Shown: in pieces, positions 7,401 to 13,526 of the stretch
Numbering within the stretch: position 1 is the first letter of the stretch
How the letters are laid out: every line of letters begins with the position of its first letter
Virus record (IMG/VR): IMGVR_UViG_3300050821_007239
Span: 1-26,196 of that record
Source of the DNA: a virus
DNA length: 26,196 nt
Direction: 5' to 3' (one strand)
The notes under the pieces: generated by a model
What the model was told of the DNA's origin: nothing
Seen by the model: only the letters and a program-made list of their open reading frames with translations
Databases searched by the model: none
Made by a program: the position numbers and the translations under genes

Positions 7401-8515
7401 GCAGTTCTCGCGGTTTTCACTCGCCCGTCACCGGGCGAGGCCCCTACCTAGTTTAGACAAGGGACGGTGAGGTCCACGGCATCCTGGGTTCCGGTGCCGG
7501 GGAGGTTGAGCGGCCAGTTCACTGCGGAACTGGTGCCGCCGATCGCGCCGCCGGACTGGACCAGTTCCGGGATGCCGAGGCGGACGAACTTGCCGCCGCT
7601 CGGGCCGGTCTGGGAGCCGGAGACGCCGGTGATGACCTTGCGCCTGCGCGACGCGCCCTGACCCGGGACTCGGGGGAGCTTGTTGCGCAGAGGGCTATAC
7701 ACCAAAATTGTTACTCGCCGCTTACTGCGGCGGGCCATCGCATTTCTGGATGGCTCTGCATGTCTCCATGCAGATCGGACTATTCCTTGGCCTGCGCGAG
7801 CAGGTCCCCCGTGCCTAGTCTCTGAACCTTCCGCTCGGCTTGCGCCAGGGCGGCTCGGCTGCTGATTGCCCCTGCTGCCTATTTCTCAGGCCGTCGCGGC
7901 CAGGCTTTCGCCTCACGCTGTGGCATAAGCAGGTAGGTGTGGGTGTCCCAGCAATTCTCGGGGGTTTGCGACTATGCCTCACGGCATAGTGCCCCATGAT
8001 CATCCAGGGTAGATGAGAGAGCTCGGGGCGACGAGATCGAAGGGCACGAACCCTGTCCCAAGCGGCGACGTGGTGGTAATGGACTTCAGGACGTCCTGGT
8101 CGACGCCAGGGACGTCCTTCAGGGCGGAGGCGAACTGGTTGGCCAGTTGCCGCAGCCCCTGGTTCTGTGGCGCGGCCGTCATAAAGGCGGCGAACTGCCC
8201 AGCGAATTCGGGCTTGAGGCCCTTGAGCACCTCGCGGGGCTCGTTGACGCCCTTGGAAATGGCGGCACGGAAAGCGTCCTCCGCCTTCATGGAACGGCGG
8301 AAGATCTGCTCGTCGTCGGACAGCGGCATATTGCCGCCGACCCGGGCATATCCTGCGCCCTTGACCAGCGTCGGCATTTTGTCCGACAGCATCAGGTCCG
8401 GGGCGCGGTAACGCTCGACGTCCGCATCGGCGTGCCAGCGGGTGTCGGTGCCCGTCCTTTCCAGGACGGGGGTGGCGGCGCTCCCGTAAGGGATTGCCAC
8501 TTCGTTTTCAGACAT
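4484..8515 (-). CDS. Major capsid protein, five exons split by four group I introns (633 aa after splicing)
   Basis: Builds the capsid shell, presumably with an HK97-type fold (inferred from context). Exons on the minus strand: 8515-8006, 7702-7460, 6187-6134, 5854-4908, 4631-4484. Their lengths sum to 1902 nt, one continuous frame. The joined junctions read naturally: SSLIYP|VYSPLRNKLPRVPG, DLTVP|YRFWGLSENLSW, SQFEG|QGFEDIS, VQDYL|SISWPVIDASF. An FN3/Ig-like insertion (roughly residues 300-405, starting near APAAPTLTAR) would project from the capsomer. AGGAGG precedes two adjacent ATGs (8518 and 8515); 8515 has the better spacing. Upstream come protease and scaffold genes, as usual for head modules. 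Without splicing, translation stops after IYPG, about 171 residues. Splice sites are inferred from intron structure and protein continuity. The last one splits a Leu codon and is the least certain. Confidence 0.9.
4632..4907 (-). ncRNA. Group I intron 4 of the capsid gene (276 nt, no ORF)
   Basis: P2 is a nine-pair hairpin CTACGCAGA/TCTGCGTAG. P3 is GCGCAC (4861-4856) with GUGCGC (4779-4774), compensatory to the P3 of intron 3. The P7 5' strand lies in GTAGAGACTGT (near 4782-4792) and the 3' strand in GAGACAGGCC (near 4711-4720); this P7 is the weakest of the four, with one mismatch. P9 hairpins follow and the end is GAGTAACAATATG. The 5' junction is placed after TACCU because it keeps a U at the exon end and restores VQDYLSISWP. 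An in-frame TAG follows within six codons. The 5' pairing with the exon is poorer than in the other introns, so this splice site deserves direct testing. Confidence 0.87.
5855..6133 (-). ncRNA. Group I intron 3 of the capsid gene (279 nt, no ORF)
   Basis: The 5' exon ends GAGGGU, which can pair with GCCCCC inside the intron as P1. P3 is CCGCAC (6087-6082) with GUGUGG (6006-6001). P7 is GAGCA (near 6010-6015) with UGCUC (near 5935-5942). P9-region hairpins follow, including the shared CAGAAATG loop, and the intron ends GAGTAACAAACCG. An in-frame TAA occurs at the fourth intron codon. The core resembles intron 4 more than introns 1 and 2 (compare GCCGGGGAATACCG with ACCGGGGAATCCCG), whereas the 3' hairpins resemble those of intron 1. 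Confidence 0.9.
6285..7235 (-). CDS. Intron-encoded homing endonuclease, DUF559/Vsr-like PD-(D/E)XK fold (316 aa)
   Basis: Predicted to cut intron-less capsid alleles so the intron is copied in by repair. Residues ~12-52 look like a helix-turn-helix. Residues ~85-178 form a DUF559/Vsr-type nuclease: TPIERRLCDAL, RYLVDIELHQAPIVLEADG with D116 and E127, H133, then RDTALTAAGYRVFRF. Residues 207-240 hold a CxxC...CxxxC zinc site (C210, C213, C231, C235). Residues ~256-295 form a second helix-turn-helix (MSIKQLGIHFGCSNRMITSA). The gene lies wholly within the P8 loop of intron 2 and its TAA is three bases from the closing P8 strand. No ribosome binding site precedes the ATG; CATAAT six bases upstream suggests a leaderless transcript. 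PD-(D/E)XK and Vsr-like homing enzymes are known but rarer than LAGLIDADG, HNH or GIY-YIG ones. Confidence 0.88.
   Translation of the reverse strand: MGNWSMRAFAPAEQLDITTRYDAGESVNALRIEYKCAPEAIQATLRAAGIKLRTRAESQRTPQFRQQSREALLQRLPCMRGPATDTPIERRLCDALMAAGIGFTTQSLLLDRYLVDIELHQAPIVLEADGAQHTLRDQRIKDAERDTALTAAGYRVFRFTGSKINHDAAVCVREVVAACGLTPDGDPVYDIRTRFAGPLHPRWTRVKFTCEQCGTEFWKPPSHRAFGHVFCKQRCYGDWLHEHPEVNTHRQRRSQRDWTGLAELYGAGMSIKQLGIHFGCSNRMITSAMRDQSIPVRPIGGRRVKGGFYAAGIAPS
7242..7247 (-). promoter_or_regulatory. Possible -10 box for leaderless expression of the endonuclease
   Basis: CATAAT lies exactly six bases before the endonuclease ATG and overlaps the end of the P8 5' strand. The same spacing is seen before several plus-strand cargo genes here. 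No convincing -35 box is visible, so support is limited to the position and the lack of a Shine-Dalgarno sequence. Confidence 0.35.
7703..8005 (-). ncRNA. Group I intron 1 of the capsid gene (303 nt, no ORF)
   Basis: Self-splicing ribozyme by structure. The 5' exon ends CUACCCU; GGGG in the intron can form P1 with a U-G pair at the splice site. P3 is CCCCCG (7964-7959) with CGGGGG (7811-7806). The conserved P4/J/P6 stretch reads GGGGCAATCAGCAGCC. P7 is GACTA within TTCAGAGACTA (near 7816-7826) with TAGTC (near 7777-7783), the latter preceded by an AAGGAA-type J8/7. P9, P9.1 and P9.2 hairpins follow, then GAGTAACAATTTTG with the terminal G. An in-frame TGA occurs at the second intron codon. 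It lacks an endonuclease, so it depends on past or trans-acting mobility. Very similar to intron 2. Confidence 0.93.
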
Positions 8516-8533
8516 CATGCCTCCTACGGCATG

Positions 8534-8557
8534 AAAAAGGCCCCACAAAAGGGGGCC
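8534..8557 (-). terminator. Intrinsic-terminator-like hairpin directly before the capsid gene
   Basis: GGCCCC (8557-8552) pairs with GGGGCC (8544-8539) around a seven-base loop and is followed by TTTTT (8538-8534). It begins 15 bases after the scaffold stop and ends nine bases before the capsid AGGAGG. No space for a promoter remains between it and the capsid start. It may be a leaky attenuator or an RNA-stabilising 5' hairpin after cleavage. Confidence 0.6.
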
Positions 8558-8572
8558 GGCGCGTTCGTGGTT

Positions 8573-11146
8573 CTAGGGCGCCGGGATAGTGCGAAGCACC
8601 TCCTCGGCGCGGGAACGGACCTTGGGGTCAGCCGACTGCGCTTGCATGCGGACGTAGTCGGTGAAAGCCTCGCGCTCGGCTTCGGCCTGTGCGGCTTTGG
8701 CGGCGCGGTGCTCGTCGATCAGGGAGCGCTTCTCCACGGGAGCTGCGGTCTCCGGCCGGCTCATTTGGCCTCGCACGGGGGCCTGCGCCGGGTCGGGCTG
8801 GGAGCCCAGTTCTTCGACCTGCTTGGTGAGGTCGGAGAGCTGGGAGTCGTATCGGGCGCCGATTTCGCGGAGTTGCTCGGCGACGACGGCCTGGACGGCA
8901 GCGCCGTCTCCGTGGGCTTTCATCGCGTCGAGGGCGGCGCGGGCGCCGGCTTCGGAGGCTTCTTTGAGGGCGGCGATCAGTTCTGCTTTGTTCGCCTTGC
9001 CTTTGCCCTTCTTTTTCTTGCCGAACGGGGGTGCCTGGTTGCCGCCGAACGCCTTGCCGTCTCCGTCGCTGTCACTGTCGGGGGTGGCGGTCTTGGCGAT
9101 CTGCACGAGGGCCGCGGCGAGGTCCGCGAGGGCCTGTGAATCGAGGGTGCCGTTTTCGGATTTGCCGACGGTGGGGATGCCTCCCATGGACATGGGGACC
9201 TTCTTTTCCGGTGTGCTGGTGGCGCCCATTCCCGGGCCGGTGGGGAGGGCGTGGCGGGCCGGGGCCATGGGGCAGCATCCGGCGAAGGTGGCCTGGATGT
9301 GGTCGTGGACGGAACGCATCGCGGCGGCGGCCATCATCTGCTCGGAGGTGGAGTAGTAGTCGTTGCCGGAGGATCCGGGCGGGTTAGGGTTGTTGGGCCC
9401 GTGGTCGCCCGGGGAGGGGGTTTCGTGGCCGGCGGTGAGGTTGCCGCGCTGGAACTGCTGCGGCTCGGGCACGTGGGACGCGGGGGGTGCCGGGGAGGCG
9501 GCTTGGGTGCCGGTGATGGCCGGGGAGTTCGCTTCGTGGCCTGCGGTGATCCAGGACCGGTGGAATGAGGACGGGCTGATCCCGGACTGGGGGCGGATCT
9601 TGGTGTCGGGGTAGGCGTCGGTGAACGCCTTGCGCAGGCCGGCGCGGGCGTCGGCGAGGGCGGCGGGGTCGGCGTCGTGGAGGCTCTCGGCGGCTTTGGC
9701 GATGGCGGTCAGCTTGGCGGCTTTCTTTGCCTTGCCCTCGGCCTGCTTCCAGGCGGCCTGCGCCTCGAACCAGACGCCGTCGACCGCGTCCATGACGGAC
9801 TTCAGTGCCGGGTAGGCCTCGATCACGTCGGCTTCGTCGTAGGCGGGGCATAGGGCGTCGTGCATCCGCTGCACCGAGTACGGGGCGGATTTGCCCGCGC
9901 GCTCGGCCATCACGCTGGTGTTCGCGTTCGCCGGGGGGATCGTGCCGGCTTCGGCGACGGGTGCGGGGATGTGGTCGGAGCTGCCGTCGCTGTCGCTGGG
10001 CAGGCTGGCGTCGTGTTCGAGGGATTCGACGTAGGAGCCGTCGGGCTCGCGGTGCGCCCCGGCGGGCTGTGTCGTGGCGGGGACGCCGCGCTTGACCTTG
10101 GCCAGGAGGGAGTCGGCGACTTCGCGGCTGATCAGTCCCGCCGCGGCGGCCTTCTCCACCGCCTCGGCCGGGTCCAGCGGGGGTGCCGCAGTGGTGGTAG
10201 TGGTTTCTTCGGCCATCTCAGGCTCGGCTGCCTTACTGGCACCCACCGGCTCCTTGTCCTCGGACAGGGGGTTGGACACGCCGAGTTCTTTGGCGCGGCG
10301 GGCGATGAGGCGCTTGGCGCCGGCGACGTTGCCGTGGCCGGAGCGGGCGAGGTGGGCGGCGTTGTCGAGGTCGCCGGCGTTTTCGATGGGGTAACTGCCG
10401 TCGTCCAGGGCGTGGCCTGCACTGGCGGCTTTGCGGCGCTGCGCGGTGGTGAACTTGCGCTTGTAGACGCTCTCCTCGGCCTTGATCACCTCGTCGCCCA
10501 GGGTGAGCTCCGGGGTTGCGTCCTCGGCGAGGTGTTTGGCGACCCAGTGGGCGCGGCCGGTTTCGGTGCCGTCGAGGCCTTCGGATTTGCCGAGTTCGCG
10601 CCACTTGTTCCAGTCGGCGCGGGCGCGGAGGACGTCGGTGCCGTCCATGGCGCCTTTGGTGGTGGGCTCGGCGGCGTCGTACTCGCGGCGGGCGGTCTCG
10701 TAAGCGCTGCGGGCGGCCTTGATCGCGGCCTTGGTCACGTGCGGCGGCTCCGGGGTGGCGGCTTTGGCGGCGCCAGCGTCGGCTTCGGCTCCCCCGTCGT
10801 CGTCGGTTTCGCCTTCGGCGCCCTCGTCCGCTTCGCCGTTGTCGCCGTCGGTGGAGTCTTTGGCGGCTTCCCCTTCGGCGGGTGGCGCCTGCCCCTTGGC
10901 GGTTTCGGTGCTTGGCCCGGCGGCGGCCTCCTCCGTCAGTTCGATGTCGGTTTCGGTCGCGGCGGCCGTCATCGCGGCACCCCCCGTGCTGTTGGCGATG
11001 GACTTGATGAGCAGGAATGGGGCCCCGTTCGCGGGTGCGAACACGCCGTCCATGCGGCTGGGGTCGAGCTGGATGATTTCGGTGATGCCGTCGGTGTCTT
11101 TGAGGGCCTCGTCTTCGTCTTCGCCGGCGAACAGGGGGTGGGTCAT
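8573..11146 (-). CDS. Large scaffold-type head protein with a DUF6582-like segment (857 aa)
   Basis: Probable internal scaffold for procapsid assembly, inferred from its place between the prohead protease and the capsid gene, its acidic, disordered composition and its helical C-terminus. Residues ~60-135 are Glu/Asp/Ala-rich. Residues ~137-290 form a conserved-looking block ending in YKRKFTTAQRRKAA and AGAKRLIARRAKELG, which I associate with DUF6582 of actinophages. The middle is Pro/Ser/Ala-rich low complexity. The last ~170 residues are helical (KAELIAALKEASEAGARAAL, LREIGARYDSQLSDLTKQVE, DEHRAAKAAQAEAEREAFTD), with a likely coiled coil that could contact the shell. It begins three bases after the protease stop. 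At 857 residues it is much longer than typical scaffolds, so part may have another role, for example retained internal head protein. Confidence 0.72.
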   Translation of the reverse strand: MTHPLFAGEDEDEALKDTDGITEIIQLDPSRMDGVFAPANGAPFLLIKSIANSTGGAAMTAAATETDIELTEEAAAGPSTETAKGQAPPAEGEAAKDSTDGDNGEADEGAEGETDDDGGAEADAGAAKAATPEPPHVTKAAIKAARSAYETARREYDAAEPTTKGAMDGTDVLRARADWNKWRELGKSEGLDGTETGRAHWVAKHLAEDATPELTLGDEVIKAEESVYKRKFTTAQRRKAASAGHALDDGSYPIENAGDLDNAAHLARSGHGNVAGAKRLIARRAKELGVSNPLSEDKEPVGASKAAEPEMAEETTTTTAAPPLDPAEAVEKAAAAGLISREVADSLLAKVKRGVPATTQPAGAHREPDGSYVESLEHDASLPSDSDGSSDHIPAPVAEAGTIPPANANTSVMAERAGKSAPYSVQRMHDALCPAYDEADVIEAYPALKSVMDAVDGVWFEAQAAWKQAEGKAKKAAKLTAIAKAAESLHDADPAALADARAGLRKAFTDAYPDTKIRPQSGISPSSFHRSWITAGHEANSPAITGTQAASPAPPASHVPEPQQFQRGNLTAGHETPSPGDHGPNNPNPPGSSGNDYYSTSEQMMAAAAMRSVHDHIQATFAGCCPMAPARHALPTGPGMGATSTPEKKVPMSMGGIPTVGKSENGTLDSQALADLAAALVQIAKTATPDSDSDGDGKAFGGNQAPPFGKKKKGKGKANKAELIAALKEASEAGARAALDAMKAHGDGAAVQAVVAEQLREIGARYDSQLSDLTKQVEELGSQPDPAQAPVRGQMSRPETAAPVEKRSLIDEHRAAKAAQAEAEREAFTDYVRMQAQSADPKVRSRAEEVLRTIPAP

Positions 11147-11149
11147 GGT

Positions 11150-11668
11150 CTACCTCCTGAGCTGGGCGAGGGATTCGGGTGTGGGGCGGCGGCGGGCGGC
11201 GCCGCCTTGCATGGACACACCGTTGATGTGGCCCTTCAGGACGAGCGGCCAGGCGTCTTTCGACCAGACGATGCCGACGAGCCAGTCCCCCGCTTTGACG
11301 ACCTGGGTGCCGCCTTTGACGGGTATGGACCAGTCGGGTCCGCGGTAGATGTAAGACTCGACGCAGGTGCCGGCGCCGTCGGTGCCGTCGGAATGCCACA
11401 GGCCGACTTCGGCGCCCTTGGTGAGATAGGACCAGGCGGCGTCTTCGAGGGCGTCGGGGCCGACGAAGTCCCGGTAGCCGTCCTGGGCTACTTTGACGTC
11501 GGCTTTCATGGCGGGGTAGGCGACGCACAGGGTGTAACGGCGTTCGGGCGCGGACTTGATGAGCACGCCGGCGAAGCCTGCGCCGTCCCAGGCGCTTTTG
11601 GCCGCCTCGGGGGCGTCCCCGTCGATGACGACTCGCTTGCCGGTGCCGTCTTCCACCGTGACGCGCAT
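11150..11668 (-). CDS. Prohead protease, XkdF-type serine protease (172 aa)
   Basis: Cleaves scaffold and possibly capsid N-terminus during head maturation. The sequence carries the XkdF-like pattern: LCVAYPAMKADVKVAQDGYRD, then GLWHSDG with probable catalytic H92, CVESYIY, GDWLVGIVWSKDAWPLVLKG, and INGVSMQGGA with probable nucleophile S152. Length is normal for the family. The ATG at 11668 follows GAGGGGG. It lies directly upstream of the scaffold gene, the standard order. The N-terminal ~40 residues (a short strand-rich domain ending GFAGVLIKSAPERR) are not usual for the catalytic core and may be a targeting segment. Confidence 0.85.
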   Translation of the reverse strand: MRVTVEDGTGKRVVIDGDAPEAAKSAWDGAGFAGVLIKSAPERRYTLCVAYPAMKADVKVAQDGYRDFVGPDALEDAAWSYLTKGAEVGLWHSDGTDGAGTCVESYIYRGPDWSIPVKGGTQVVKAGDWLVGIVWSKDAWPLVLKGHINGVSMQGGAARRRPTPESLAQLRR

Positions 11669-11682
11669 GCGGCCCCCTCTTG

Positions 11683-13494
11683 TCAGGCCGATGGGGTGAG
11701 CACCACGGGCTGGGATGGCTGGGCGGCCAGTGGCGGGGCGGGTTCCCAGGTCACGGGCGGTTGTCCAGGCGCGCTGGCGGTCAGCGCGGCCGCCTGCGCG
11801 CCTGTGGGGGTGATGGTGACCGTGGCCGTCTGCGCGACTGCGGGCTCAAGCGTGACGGTCGCGGCCAGCGGCCCGTATGGGGTGATAGCACCTGTGGCCG
11901 CCTGTGCGCCTGTGGGGGTGATCGCGGGAACCGCGGTCAGCGGGCCGTATGGGGTGATGGTGAGGACGCCGGGCTGGCGTGGGCCGGGGATGCTTCCGTG
12001 GATGATTGCCCCGGCCGTGTTCACCACGGCGGAGAGGATCTTGCCGATGCCCCGGCGGATCGCCCCGGCGGTGGTCACGGCGACCGTGAATGTGCGGTGG
12101 TAGCCCTTGGCGTACGTGGCCGTGGTGGTCACCGTGGCAGTGAAGGTGCGGGTGAGCGTGCGGCCGAGTGACCCGGTGGCGGTCACGGTCACAGTGAGTG
12201 TCTTGGCCAGTGAGCGGGCGCCGAGGGTGGCCGCGGTAGTCACGGTGGCCGGGAGCGTCTTGCCGGGGCTGCGTGCGAGCGCTGCGGTCGCGGTGATGGC
12301 GGCGGAGAACGTCTTGCCGGGGTTGCGGGCCAGGGAAGCAGTTGTAGTGACGGCGGCCGCGAGAGTCTTGACGGCTTGCTGGCCGAGCGAGCTGGTCGTG
12401 GTGACGGCGGCGGGGAGGGTCTTGCCGGCCTGCCGTGCCAGTGAGCCGGTTGCGGTGACGGCGGCGGTGAAAGTCTTGGCCGGGCTGCGGGCCGCGGCGG
12501 CCGCGGCGGTGACTGTGGCGGTGAAGGCCCTGGATACTTGCCTGGTCACCGATCCGGTGGTTGTCACCGAAGCGGCGAGGCTCTTGGATACTCGATCTTG
12601 CGCAGTGCCGGCCGTGGTGACTGAGGTGGCGAGCACCTTGGATGCCTGGTCGGCGATCGTGCCAGTGGTGGTCACAACGGCGGGGAGGGTGACGGGGATG
12701 ACTCGCTGGCCGGACGGTTCCATGGGATAGATCCGGCGCGGCCCGGCGGCCCGCATCGGCCCGTTCAGCAACACCGGCCCGGCAAACGTGCGCGGGATCC
12801 CGGACACGGGGGCCTCGGGGCCTAGGTACCCGGTGTCGGACGCGCCGGGGGAAGCCATCCAGAACGGGCCGGCGCCGGTCAGGGCGGTGCAGATGCCGAA
12901 CCGGCAGATGCCCACCGTGCCGGTGGTGTTCTGGGTGGCCGTGCTGGTTTTGGTCTCAGCCGGGATGGAGGCGTCCGCTGTGGTGAACAGCTTGACCTGG
13001 AGCTGACCCACGGAGGGGTCGCCGATCAGGTAGCCCTCGATGCGGAAGAACTGGTTCAGCGGGATCGTGGTGACCGTGGAGGTGGCGGCCCCGCCGCTGG
13101 CGATGACGCAGGACACCACGCCGGCGGTGGTGATGTTGATGCCGCCGCACTGGGCCGCGCCGGTGGTGAGTGCGTTGAACACCCGGACGTTGGAGCCCGA
13201 AGGGTTGGCGGTGAAGTACAGGTACTGACGGAAGAACACTTGCAGGAGGCCAGAGGCGGTGAGCGATGCACTCCAGGACACGTAAACCGAGGTTGAGGTT
13301 CCCCCTGTGGCGGCTTTGAGGGCCAGCGGATGGCCACCGAGGACGTGCGTGCTGTCGTAGGAGAGGACGCCGGTGCTGCCAGTATTGGAGACAACCGCGT
13401 CGAACGCCGGCCCGGAGGTTCCCCCCGAGATCGCCGGGGTGATCGTAGTGCCGTTGGTGCCGCCGTCGAAGGTGTTGGCGAGGTAGACGGCCAC
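11683..13494 (-). CDS. LamG-like virion protein with an 18-residue repeat stalk (603 aa)
   Basis: Probable surface fibre or decoration protein. GTG at 13494 follows GGGAGG with a five-base spacer. Residues ~1-225 look like a concanavalin/LamG-type jelly roll (NTFDGGTNGTTITP, then YVSWSASLTASGLLQVFFRQ, FFRIEGYLIGDPSVGQLQVK). Residues ~269-502 are thirteen consecutive 18-residue repeats with consensus TLxAxVTTTGSLxRxxxK. The C-terminus has about four shorter repeats of the ITPYGPL/ITPTGAQ type. The repeats likely form an extended beta stalk. There are no signal peptide or membrane spans. It sits immediately before the prohead protease, an unusual place for a fibre gene. Confidence 0.7.
   Translation of the reverse strand: MAVYLANTFDGGTNGTTITPAISGGTSGPAFDAVVSNTGSTGVLSYDSTHVLGGHPLALKAATGGTSTSVYVSWSASLTASGLLQVFFRQYLYFTANPSGSNVRVFNALTTGAAQCGGINITTAGVVSCVIASGGAATSTVTTIPLNQFFRIEGYLIGDPSVGQLQVKLFTTADASIPAETKTSTATQNTTGTVGICRFGICTALTGAGPFWMASPGASDTGYLGPEAPVSGIPRTFAGPVLLNGPMRAAGPRRIYPMEPSGQRVIPVTLPAVVTTTGTIADQASKVLATSVTTAGTAQDRVSKSLAASVTTTGSVTRQVSRAFTATVTAAAAAARSPAKTFTAAVTATGSLARQAGKTLPAAVTTTSSLGQQAVKTLAAAVTTTASLARNPGKTFSAAITATAALARSPGKTLPATVTTAATLGARSLAKTLTVTVTATGSLGRTLTRTFTATVTTTATYAKGYHRTFTVAVTTAGAIRRGIGKILSAVVNTAGAIIHGSIPGPRQPGVLTITPYGPLTAVPAITPTGAQAATGAITPYGPLAATVTLEPAVAQTATVTITPTGAQAAALTASAPGQPPVTWEPAPPLAAQPSQPVVLTPSA
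11989..12690 (-). repeat. Tandem 54-bp coding repeats (about 13 units)
   Basis: Each unit encodes 18 residues: for example TFTAAVTATGSLARQAGK, TLPAAVTTTSSLGQQAVK, TFSAAITATAALARSPGK. One unit near the ninth has 19. Units at the ends are more diverged than the central ones, consistent with expansion by unequal recombination or slippage. Confidence 0.8.
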
Positions 13495-13526
13495 CAGCGC
13501 CTCCCGCCGGTCAGGTCAGGTGCCGG

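Larger units (their letters stand above)
6188..7459 (-). mobile_element. Group I intron 2 of the capsid gene, carrying a homing endonuclease in P8 (1272 nt)
   Basis: Same architecture as intron 1. P3 is CCGCG (7413-7409) with CGCGG (7259-7255), both strands changed relative to intron 1, so the pairing covaries. It shares with intron 1 the GCAGCAGGGGCAATCAGCAG core block and the TTCAGAGACTA P7 strand (7264-7274). P8 is an eight-pair helix, GATCTGGC (7254-7247) with GCCAGATC (6282-6275), and the whole endonuclease gene is its loop. J8/7-P7 reads AAGATATAGTTCC. The 3' end is GAGTAACAACATG. The 5' exon ends CCCU, and an in-frame TAG follows after three codons. The group I core plus endonuclease makes this the only intron here able to promote its own homing. 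Confidence 0.93.

Noticed and set aside
4632-8005. Group II introns
   Set aside because: No domain V-like hairpin, no GUGYG 5' start and no AY 3' end. The P3/P7 core and terminal G are group I features.
4484-8515. Capsid fragments as inteins or as a degraded pseudogene
   Set aside because: The intervening pieces contain stop codons at once and lack intein motifs. Exons stay in frame without decay, and P3 covariation between sibling introns shows selection on RNA structure.
9860-12103. Long plus-strand open frame (about 747 codons) rich in Gly/Val
   Set aside because: It is antisense to the scaffold, protease and repeat protein, shows no family features, and arises from GC-rich codon bias of the real minus-strand genes.
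11989-12690. CRISPR-like array
   Set aside because: The 54-bp units have no spacers, stay in frame, and encode a regular 18-residue protein repeat.
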